From Chryseobacterium sp. R2A-55 (lineage in GTDB: Bacteria; Bacteroidota; Bacteroidia; Flavobacteriales; Weeksellaceae), in NCBI RefSeq assembly GCF_021401085.1, contig NZ_JACBFP010000009.1, forward strand, positions 91,141-155,140: DNA of 64,000 nucleotides, written 5' to 3'. Position numbers and translations under genes: made by a program. The notes below the pieces were generated by a model. That model worked only from the letters and a program-made list of their open reading frames with translations. It made no database searches and was not told the DNA's origin. Shown piece by piece: positions 38,194-46,086 of this stretch (position 1 is its first letter; each line of letters starts with the position of its first letter).

Positions 38194-41100
38194 ATGTCTT
38201 CAAATAAAATAAAATTCAGAAGTATCCACGAACTGGAAGATCCAACTTTGACAACAAGGTTGGCTCAAAAAGAGTTCCTCGAGGAAATTCCCGTGGACGA
38301 AAAAACAGGAGAATTAAAACCCAACGAATCCGCGAAATCGGGAACTTCGAGAAGGGATTTTCTAAAGCTTTTGGGATTTTCCACCGCGGCAGTTACTTTG
38401 GCGGCCTGTGAAGCGCCGGTAATTAAAACCATCCCGTATGTGGTGAAACCACACGAGATCATTCCGGGGGTTCCTAACTATTATGCTTCAACCTATTTTG
38501 ACGGGTTTGATTTTGCAAGCGTATTGGTGAAAACCAGAGAGGGAAGACCCATCAAGATTGAGCCGAATCCTATGGCGAAAACTTTAGGCAAAACCAATGC
38601 GAGAGCTCAGGCTTCGTTGCTTTCTCTTTATGATAATGACAAGATCAAGCAGCCAAAACTGAATGGCAAAGATGAGACTTTCGATAAAGTGGATGATTTC
38701 ATCCTGAAAGAATTGTCTGATTCTGCAGCAATGGGCAAAAAGATCGTTCTGCTTTCCCACTCTTTCGCTTCTCCAACCTTCAAAAAGTTATTTGAAGATT
38801 TCAAAACAAAATATCCCACTGCGGAACTGGTAACATACGATGCTTTCCCTTACACCGCTGCATTAGACGCAGCTCAGGAAGTTTTTGGGCAAAGACATTT
38901 GCCGGTTTACGACTTGTCTAAAACCCAACTGGTGGTTTCATTCAATGCAGATTTCCTGGGAGATTATAATGGTGGTTCGCTTGAAACTTCTTACGCAGCT
39001 GCCAGAACTCCTGGTGCGAATATGTTGAGACACATTCAGATTGAATCCAATATGTCATTGACCGGCGCCAATGCCGATACCAGAATCCAATTGAAGCCAA
39101 GTGCTGTAAACAGAGTCTTGGTAGAGGTTTATAATGGTCTGAACGGGGGTTCTGTGAGTAAGGAAGCTGGAGAAATCGTCAAAGAACTTCAGGCAAAAGG
39201 ATCCAATGCAGTTGTTTTTGCAGATGGTTCCAAAGGAGCTTACGTATTGGCACACTTGATCAACCAGAAATTGGGTTCTACCGCTTTCACAGGAAAAGCA
39301 AACCTATTGAAGGAATTCGATGGGGCTAAATACCGGGAATTTTTAGGCTGGATGAACTCCGGATCTGTGGGCGTTTTGATCGCGAACAATGTGAATCCAA
39401 TGTACTCCAGCAACAAAGCAGAAGACTTCAAAAAGGCAATTGCCAAAGTAAACTGTGTGATCGCCATCGCTGACAAGAAAAACGAAATGTACAGAGCTGC
39501 GAAAGCAGTGATCCCGGTTGCAAACTGGTTGGAATCCTGGGGAGATATGTCGCCTCAAACCGGAGTTTACACTTTGATGCAGCCAACCATTCAAAAGATT
39601 TACAAGTCAAGACAGATTGAAGAATCGCTTTTGGTTTGGGTGAATGGAAAAAACAATCCGGCGAATAATTATTATGACTACTTAAAAGCAAATGCTGCAA
39701 CCTTAATCGGTGGAACTCCTTTCAACAAGGCATTATATAACGGTGTTCTGGAAGGTGGAAATACGGCAATGCTTTCATATACCGGTGGAAATGGAGCGCA
39801 AGCTGCCGCAGAATTGGGAGCTTTCAAAGCATCTGATCTGGAATTGCAATTGTACACCAAAACCGGAATGGGTGACGGAACTCAGGCAAACAACCCTTGG
39901 TTGCAGGAATTACCGGATCCGATTTCCAGAATGAGTTGGGATAACTATTTGACGATGTCGCCAAATGATGCCAAAAAACTCGGAATCAAGAATTCACTGA
40001 ACGGAAGAATGCAGCTTGACGGTTCTAAAGTAAACCTTACTGCAAATGGAGTGACCATTAAAGATGTTCCTGTTTTTGTTCAACCTGGACAAGCCGACGG
40101 ATCTGTTGGACTTGCTTTAGGGTATGGCAAAAAGAATTCCGGAAAAGTTGCGGATACTGGAGTGAACGCGTTCCCATTATTTGATGGTTCAAACACTGTT
40201 CTTTCAGGAGTTACTATCGAGAAGACCGGAGACATGCACGAATTTGCAGGAATGCAGCTTCAGAATACATTGATGGGTCGTTATGAAATTGCGAGAGAAG
40301 TTCCTCTGGAAACTTTCCTTAACGTGAAATTTGACGACGAGAAACTGGGTTGGAACAAACCTTTGGAGTACCACACGATCGGAGGAGCATTGCCGGCAGG
40401 AAAAGTTGACCTTTGGGATGCTTTTGACGATACCGACGGACCACACTTTAATTTGTCCATTGACTTGAACTCCTGTACTGGTTGTGGAGCTTGTGTAATC
40501 GCCTGTCAGGCGGAAAATAACGTTCCGGTTGTAGGTAAAGCCGAGGTGAGAATGTCCAGAGATATGTTCTGGCTGAGAATCGACAGGTACTATACCACCG
40601 ATATTCCAGAAGGAATGGACACCAACAGAGACGGCAAACTTTCTCAGGAAGAAGCTGTGGATGCAGGTCTGGATGTTCCGGGAATGTATGGACATTTCCT
40701 GGATAAAGACAGCGGTATCCTGAACCATCCTTCATCGAATCCGGATGTGATTTTCCAGCCGGTGATGTGTCAACACTGTAATCACGCACCTTGTGAAACA
40801 GTTTGTCCGGTTGCGGCAACTTCACACGGAAAACAAGGACAAAACCAGATGGCTTACAACAGATGTATCGGTACAAGATATTGTGCCAACAACTGTCCGT
40901 ACAAAGTAAGAAGATTCAACTGGTTTACCTATAACCTCAATGATAAGTTTGACTACAACCAAAACAATGATTTGGGTAGAATGGTGCTGAATCCGGATGT
41001 AGTGGTAAGAACAAGAGGGGTAATGGAAAAATGTTCCATGTGTATCCAAATGACTCAGAACGTGATTCTGGAAGCCAAAAAAGAAGGAAGAGTGGTGAAA

Positions 41101-41298
41101 GACGGTGAATTCTCCACAGCCTGTGTGAACGCTTGTGCTACTGGAGCGATGCAGTTTGGTGATATGAATGATCATTCATCAAAAGTGCGTTCGCTTTTCG
41201 GAAGCAACAGAAGATATACTTTGCTTGAGGAAATAGGTACAAAACCCAATGTTTTCTACCACACCAAAGTGAGAAACAGAAAAGAAAATAACGTTTAA
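38194..41298 (+). CDS. actB: Alternative complex III subunit ActB, molybdopterin-oxidoreductase-like iron-sulphur protein
   Basis: A 1034-residue fusion. A twin-arginine signal SRRDFLKLLGF (52-62) leads to Cys72 in a lipobox-like site. A molybdopterin-family fold follows that in ActB carries no cofactor. The C-terminal domain has ferredoxin motifs CTGCGACVIAC, CQHCNHAPCETVCPV, CIGTRYCANNCPY and CSMCIQM...CVNACATGAMQ for [4Fe-4S]/[3Fe-4S] clusters. Between the first and second motif, residues 809-820 read as a canonical EF-hand loop (DTNRDGKLSQEE). It is encoded 21 nt behind actA. Confidence 0.93.
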   Translation: MSSNKIKFRSIHELEDPTLTTRLAQKEFLEEIPVDEKTGELKPNESAKSGTSRRDFLKLLGFSTAAVTLAACEAPVIKTIPYVVKPHEIIPGVPNYYASTYFDGFDFASVLVKTREGRPIKIEPNPMAKTLGKTNARAQASLLSLYDNDKIKQPKLNGKDETFDKVDDFILKELSDSAAMGKKIVLLSHSFASPTFKKLFEDFKTKYPTAELVTYDAFPYTAALDAAQEVFGQRHLPVYDLSKTQLVVSFNADFLGDYNGGSLETSYAAARTPGANMLRHIQIESNMSLTGANADTRIQLKPSAVNRVLVEVYNGLNGGSVSKEAGEIVKELQAKGSNAVVFADGSKGAYVLAHLINQKLGSTAFTGKANLLKEFDGAKYREFLGWMNSGSVGVLIANNVNPMYSSNKAEDFKKAIAKVNCVIAIADKKNEMYRAAKAVIPVANWLESWGDMSPQTGVYTLMQPTIQKIYKSRQIEESLLVWVNGKNNPANNYYDYLKANAATLIGGTPFNKALYNGVLEGGNTAMLSYTGGNGAQAAAELGAFKASDLELQLYTKTGMGDGTQANNPWLQELPDPISRMSWDNYLTMSPNDAKKLGIKNSLNGRMQLDGSKVNLTANGVTIKDVPVFVQPGQADGSVGLALGYGKKNSGKVADTGVNAFPLFDGSNTVLSGVTIEKTGDMHEFAGMQLQNTLMGRYEIAREVPLETFLNVKFDDEKLGWNKPLEYHTIGGALPAGKVDLWDAFDDTDGPHFNLSIDLNSCTGCGACVIACQAENNVPVVGKAEVRMSRDMFWLRIDRYYTTDIPEGMDTNRDGKLSQEEAVDAGLDVPGMYGHFLDKDSGILNHPSSNPDVIFQPVMCQHCNHAPCETVCPVAATSHGKQGQNQMAYNRCIGTRYCANNCPYKVRRFNWFTYNLNDKFDYNQNNDLGRMVLNPDVVVRTRGVMEKCSMCIQMTQNVILEAKKEGRVVKDGEFSTACVNACATGAMQFGDMNDHSSKVRSLFGSNRRYTLLEEIGTKPNVFYHTKVRNRKENNV

Positions 41299-41316
41299 AT
41301 AATAAATAGGTAAAAA

Positions 41317-42714
41317 ATGTCAGGACATTACGAAGCTCCGATAAGGGAACCTTTAATTATTGGTCATAAGACTTATCATGATATTTCAGAAGATATCGCA
41401 AGACCTATCGAAGAGAGAGCCGGTAAATTGTGGTGGGTTTCATTTTGGATCGCTTTAACGCTTTTCGTTTATGGATTCGGCTGTATTGCTTACACCATCG
41501 GAACCGGAATTGGTGCATGGGGACTCAACAGAACCAACAACTGGGGATGGGATATCACCAACTTCGTTTGGTGGGTAGGTATTGGTCACGCAGGAACGTT
41601 GATTTCCGCGGTACTATTGTTATTTAGACAAAGATGGAGAATGTCGGTGAACCGTTCTGCAGAAGCGATGACGATCTTCGCGGTGGTGCAGGCAGCGATT
41701 TTCCCGGTAATCCACATGGGTAGAGTTTGGGTAGGATATTGGGTTTTTCCTTTACCTAACCAATTTGGTTCTCTCTGGACCAACTTCAACTCTCCACTTC
41801 TCTGGGACGTATTTGCAATCTCCACTTATTTCTCCGTATCAACCGTTTTCTGGTTTATGGGATTGATTCCGGACTTTGCAATGATCCGTGACCGGGCAAA
41901 AACACCTTGGACTAAAAGGATCTACACATTACTGTCTTTCGGATGGGGTGGAAAAGCGAAACATTGGCAAAGATTCGAGGAACTTTCCCTCGTGTTGGCA
42001 GGTTTGGCAACTCCGCTTGTATTCTCGGTTCACACCACGGTATCCTTTGACTTTGCTACTTCGGTAATCAAAGGATGGCACTCCACCATCTATCCGCCGT
42101 ACTTCGTTGCCGGTGCGATTTTCTCAGGATTTGCTATGGTACAGACTCTTTTGTTGGTTGCAAGAAAAGTGTGCCACCTTGAAGAATACATCACCATGTA
42201 TCACATTGAAATCATGAACATCGTGATCATTGTAACGGGTGGTATGGTTACGGTAGCATATGCCACAGAATATTTCATCGCCTGGTATTCCGGGTCAAGA
42301 TTTGAAGACTTTACTTATCTTTCTCCGGGAGCAGCCACTGGTCCTTATTGGTGGGCGTTCTGGTCGTTGATTATCTGTAACTTGGTGGTTCCGGCGTCTT
42401 TCTGGTTCAAAAAACTGAGAACAAACATTATCTGGACTTTCATCGTGGCATTGATCATCAATATCGGGATGTGGTTTGAAAGATTTGATATCATCGTCAT
42501 CAACATTGCAAGAGATTACATGCCTTCAGGATGGACGATGTTTAAACCAACCATTATCGATGTGGGCGTATTTCTGGGAACAATCGGATTCTTCTCCGTG
42601 TTATTCCTTCTTTACGCAAGAACTTTCCCTGTAATTGCACAGGCGGAATTGAAGACTATTTTGAAAATTTCAGGTGAAACTTATAAAGCAAAAGAAGAAG
42701 ATGAGCACCACTAA
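41317..42714 (+). CDS. actC: Alternative complex III subunit ActC, NrfD-like quinol-binding membrane protein
   Basis: A 465-residue polytopic protein of about ten helices of the NrfD/PsrC family (HAGTLISAVLLLFRQRWRM, IHMGRVWVGYWVFPLPN, LVFSVHTTVSFDFA). It holds the quinol site and probably the proton path. Its last codons overlap the start of actD by 14 nt. Confidence 0.95.
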   Translation: MSGHYEAPIREPLIIGHKTYHDISEDIARPIEERAGKLWWVSFWIALTLFVYGFGCIAYTIGTGIGAWGLNRTNNWGWDITNFVWWVGIGHAGTLISAVLLLFRQRWRMSVNRSAEAMTIFAVVQAAIFPVIHMGRVWVGYWVFPLPNQFGSLWTNFNSPLLWDVFAISTYFSVSTVFWFMGLIPDFAMIRDRAKTPWTKRIYTLLSFGWGGKAKHWQRFEELSLVLAGLATPLVFSVHTTVSFDFATSVIKGWHSTIYPPYFVAGAIFSGFAMVQTLLLVARKVCHLEEYITMYHIEIMNIVIIVTGGMVTVAYATEYFIAWYSGSRFEDFTYLSPGAATGPYWWAFWSLIICNLVVPASFWFKKLRTNIIWTFIVALIINIGMWFERFDIIVINIARDYMPSGWTMFKPTIIDVGVFLGTIGFFSVLFLLYARTFPVIAQAELKTILKISGETYKAKEEDEHH

Positions 42715-43222
42715 GAAAATATACGGTATCTATGCCGACGACGACGACTTACTGAACGGCGTTCATGCCTGTAATGACAAAGGAATCAAGATTGCGGAAG
42801 TATATACTCCGTTTCCGGTCCACGGTCTTGACAAAGCTTTAGGTTTAAGAAAAACAAGAATCTCTGATGCTGCTTTTATTTACGCAGTATATGGAGTGAC
42901 GATAGGAATTTTGGTTACCTGGTACACCATGAATCATGACTGGCCAATGAATATCGGTGGAAAACCAGCGTTTGACTGGGCGCACAATATGCCCGCTTTC
43001 GTGGTACCGATGTTTGAACTGATGGTATTTTGTGCAGCACACATGATGTCGCTTACTTTTTTGGCAAGAAACAAAATGTATCCGGGATGCAAGCCACAGA
43101 ATCCAGATCCAAGAACTACCGATGACAAATTCATGATCGAGTTTGAGAGTGACAATGTAGAGGCGGTCAAACAGATTTTGGTTGATACGGGAGTTGAAGA
43201 AATAACTGTAAAAGATGCTTAA
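42701..43222 (+). CDS. actD: Alternative complex III subunit ActD (DUF3341)
   Basis: A 173-residue protein from ATG 42701 (MSTTKKIYGIYADDDDLLNG). An N-terminal ferredoxin-like domain includes VYTPFPVHGLDKALGL, the hallmark of DUF3341. Two membrane helices follow. An upstream in-frame start (42674) lies deeper inside actC. The next gene, actE, overlaps its end by 8 nt. Confidence 0.92.
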   Translation: MSTTKKIYGIYADDDDLLNGVHACNDKGIKIAEVYTPFPVHGLDKALGLRKTRISDAAFIYAVYGVTIGILVTWYTMNHDWPMNIGGKPAFDWAHNMPAFVVPMFELMVFCAAHMMSLTFLARNKMYPGCKPQNPDPRTTDDKFMIEFESDNVEAVKQILVDTGVEEITVKDA

Positions 43223-43949
43223 TACGATGACAAAGAATATTTTTAAAATTACAGCTATCTTTGGTTTTGCCGCAATTTCCATGAGCTCATGCAGTAAGAA
43301 GAATCCACCTTTGGTGTACTTCCCGGATATGTATTTTCCGGTAGCTTATGATCCATTGGAAAAGGCAGAAGATGCCTACTCAAAACATCAGAATGAAATT
43401 CCGCTTTTTGTAAAACAAAACGGTGCCACCGGTTTGAGTCCGGTTAATGGAACTGTGGCACAGAATAAAGATGGTGTTGCTGATGAAGCGGCAAATACCG
43501 CAATGAAGACGGATGACTATATCGCCGGCTATGACGCATCGAAAGCCGTTACTTCTTCTCCGCTTGACCCTGCAAATGAGGCGAAAGATATCGAAAGAGG
43601 TAAAGTACTTTTCAACCAGGTTTGTGCAGCCTGTCACGGAACAGGTGGTGACGGACAGGGACCAATTGTTGCAAGTGGCGCGTATTCCGGTGTTCCGAAA
43701 TATGCAGACCGGCAAATTACAGTGGGCTCTGTGCATTATGTTTTAACAAACGGTAGAAACGCTATGGGTTCCTATGCTGGACAACTGAAACCTGGTGACC
43801 GCTGGAGAGTAGCAATGTATGTGATGAGCGCTTTCAAAGGCGGAGTAAACGCTGCGGCTACTGCACCGGCAGCAACAACTGCGGCCGCTCCGGCTCCCGC
43901 AGCCGATGTAAAGCCAGCAGCAAGTGAAACAACCACTCCTAAAAAATAA
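43215..43949 (+). CDS. actE: Alternative complex III subunit ActE, monohaem cytochrome c lipoprotein
   Basis: A 244-residue lipoprotein (Cys26 in SMSSC; a second start at 43227 would keep the signal). The conserved PDMYFPVAYDP is near residue 38, and the haem site CAACH is at 137-141. The last 35 residues are Ala/Pro-rich and probably a flexible periplasmic tail. It faces the periplasm as electron exit subunit. Confidence 0.92.
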   Translation: MLNTMTKNIFKITAIFGFAAISMSSCSKKNPPLVYFPDMYFPVAYDPLEKAEDAYSKHQNEIPLFVKQNGATGLSPVNGTVAQNKDGVADEAANTAMKTDDYIAGYDASKAVTSSPLDPANEAKDIERGKVLFNQVCAACHGTGGDGQGPIVASGAYSGVPKYADRQITVGSVHYVLTNGRNAMGSYAGQLKPGDRWRVAMYVMSAFKGGVNAAATAPAATTAAAPAPAADVKPAASETTTPKK

Positions 43950-43962
43950 AAAGAATTAAGAA

Positions 43963-45297
43963 ATGTATAGTTTTTCACCGAAATTAAGATTATATTCAAT
44001 CGTATTTGTCGTTCTGGGATTAATCCTTTTTGGAGCTGGTTATTTCATGAATCAAGGTATTGATGATGCAAGAATCGAGCACATGATGGAGGTGGTTCAT
44101 TCCACCGGACATAATGCTCCAACTCACTCCAGTGAATTGGTGGGTCCGCAAGACCATGCCGCTCATTTGGAGCATGCAAAAATGCAGGTTCACAATCAGC
44201 CACTAGCAGCGGTTCACACGGTTGCAGTATTTTTGTTCGCATTGAGTTGTTGTGCACTTTTCTTTTACTCGATCCAAAATGCGGCACACGCAGGGTGGCC
44301 AATCATCATTTTGAGAGTAATGGAGGCCATCGCATCATTCATTCCTTGGGCGGGAGCGGCCTTAATTATCCTTATGGTGCTCAATGTCACCCATCAAGGG
44401 CATCTGTTCCACTGGATGGACCCGGCTTTAACCGAAAAAGGCAATGCTAACTTTGATCCAATTCTTTACGAAAAGAAAAAGTTTCTGAATATTCCTTTTT
44501 ATGCTTTCAGGACGATTTTGTACGTCATCGGAGCAACCTTCTTTGCATGGAAATTAAAGACACTTTCGAAAAAAGTGGACGACAATAAGGGCGACAGAAA
44601 AATTTATGCCAGCTATTACAGTTGGAGCGTGGGGTACATCGTATTCTTCGGATTCGCTTCTGCAGCTTGGGCGTGGGATTGGTTAATGTCAATCGACCCG
44701 CATTGGTATTCTACCATGTATATTTGGTATGCGATGGTTTCCGCTTTGGCTTCTTCTATCGCAGTAATGATCCTCATCAGTGTTTACCTGAAGAAAAACG
44801 GATTCCTGCCTCAGTTCAATGACAACCACCTGCACGATTTGGGAGTCTTCCTTTTCGCAACAAGTATGCTCTGGACTTATACCTGGTTTGCACAGTTCAT
44901 GCTGTATTGGTATGCAAATATTCCGGAGGAAGTCAACTATTTCTTCGGTCGGTTTGAGTATTACAGCTGGACTTTCCTTCCTGTTATGATTTTCGTATTC
45001 TTGCTTCCACTTTTGGTTCTGGTCAGTTCAAGCATCAAGAGAAACTACAAGGTAGTAACCACCATGGCGGTGATCGTGATCTTTGGTCATTGGGTCAACC
45101 ATTTCAATATGGTGATGCCGGGAACGGTGGGTCCTTTCTGGAAAACTCCGGAGGTTCTGTTGCTGAATTTAGGAGCGGTATTGCTGTTCATAGGTCTGTT
45201 TATCTTTGTAGTAATGACTGCATTGTCTAAATCAAAATTGATCCCAACAGGAAACCCATTCCTCCACGAGTCTGAGATTTATGAATATCCTTTCTAA
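43963..45297 (+). CDS. actF: Alternative complex III subunit ActF, NrfD-like membrane protein
   Basis: A 444-residue polytopic protein with about ten helices, paralogous to ActC. Motifs are WAWDWLMSIDPHWYSTMY, FMLYWYANIPEEVNYF and VNHFNMVMPGTVGPFW. It has a His-rich segment near residues 45-70. It is the last gene of the operon; a terminator follows, so the cytochrome oxidase genes often found next are not here. Confidence 0.94.
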   Translation: MYSFSPKLRLYSIVFVVLGLILFGAGYFMNQGIDDARIEHMMEVVHSTGHNAPTHSSELVGPQDHAAHLEHAKMQVHNQPLAAVHTVAVFLFALSCCALFFYSIQNAAHAGWPIIILRVMEAIASFIPWAGAALIILMVLNVTHQGHLFHWMDPALTEKGNANFDPILYEKKKFLNIPFYAFRTILYVIGATFFAWKLKTLSKKVDDNKGDRKIYASYYSWSVGYIVFFGFASAAWAWDWLMSIDPHWYSTMYIWYAMVSALASSIAVMILISVYLKKNGFLPQFNDNHLHDLGVFLFATSMLWTYTWFAQFMLYWYANIPEEVNYFFGRFEYYSWTFLPVMIFVFLLPLLVLVSSSIKRNYKVVTTMAVIVIFGHWVNHFNMVMPGTVGPFWKTPEVLLLNLGAVLLFIGLFIFVVMTALSKSKLIPTGNPFLHESEIYEYPF

Positions 45298-45320
45298 GGA
45301 ATTCCAAATACAGTTTAAAA

Positions 45321-45353
45321 TTTCCGGTTATTGATTTAACCGGAATTTTTTTT
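45321..45353 (+). terminator. Terminator of the act operon
   Basis: TTCCGGTTA / TAACCGGAA with a 6-nt loop and eight T, 24 nt behind actF. Confidence 0.92.
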
Positions 45354-45354
45354 G

Positions 45355-46086
45355 TCCTTTAAATTAGACCTTCATAAGGCATCTTTTATGATCAGTAAAT
45401 AACCACCCTTTTAGTCTCCTGATTTTTTGCCCAAATAAAAATTTCCCACAGATCATACTGATCTTTCCTCCAGATTTATTCTCCGCGAACCGATAGCCGC
45501 CGGATGATCAGCAATTTCATGATCAGGTCATTTTCCTTCAAGGCTTAATTTTCAGTCAGAGTAAGCATGACTTATGGCCGGAAGACTTTGGTTTGTCGTC
45601 GGTTAAGATTCAATTGCCGACTTAGTTCGGTGAACTATCCCAATTAGGCTCCGAAGACTCTTCCAAGAGCCGGAGTTTCGTCGTAGAATGCGCAGCGGAT
45701 GTTCAGATACTGCGCATTTTACTCGTGGACAATATAAACAGCCGTTCGCAGAGTTCGTAACCTTGCTTCATACTTTCTTCATATTGCATGCATAGGCTTG
45801 AATTGTGAAAATCCTATGCAATTCCCCATATGATATGCGCTCCATAGGATTTTGCCGGTGTAGAGGAAGATATACAGCCGTCTTATAAAATAGCCATTTT
45901 ATTTACTTTTTGCTGTTTATAAAATTAATTTTTTGCTAATGATCTCTTGTTTTAGGAGGTTTTATTTAAATATTTCTTAATCCGTATCCGTGTTTTCTTT
46001 AACATTTTATTAACACTATGGGATTAGTTTTGTGGTTTTAAAAATCAACCTTCAGAAACCATTCAAAATATTTAGAATCTATTAAA
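45355..46086. other. Gene-free region rich in inverted repeats
   Basis: Over 700 bp without a credible open frame. Hairpins: TAGTTC/GAACTA at 45623-45637; CTCCG...CGGAG enclosing CTCTT/AAGAG at 45649-45675; AATGCGCAG/CTGCGCATT at 45687-45718; AAAATCCTATG/CATAGGATTTT at 45808-45853 (11 bp, perfect). The last 150 bp before susC are AT-rich and promoter-like. It may be a structured RNA gene, a regulatory region or a decayed element. Confidence 0.55.
46025..46032 (+). promoter_or_regulatory. Candidate -7 box of the susC operon
   Basis: TAGTTTTG fits TAnnTTTG and lies 54 nt before the susC start. No clear -33 box was seen. Confidence 0.45.

Noticed and set aside
45355..46086. tRNA gene or IS remnant in the gene-free region
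   Set aside because: No cloverleaf with T-loop sequence and no transposase-like frame could be identified; only separate hairpins.
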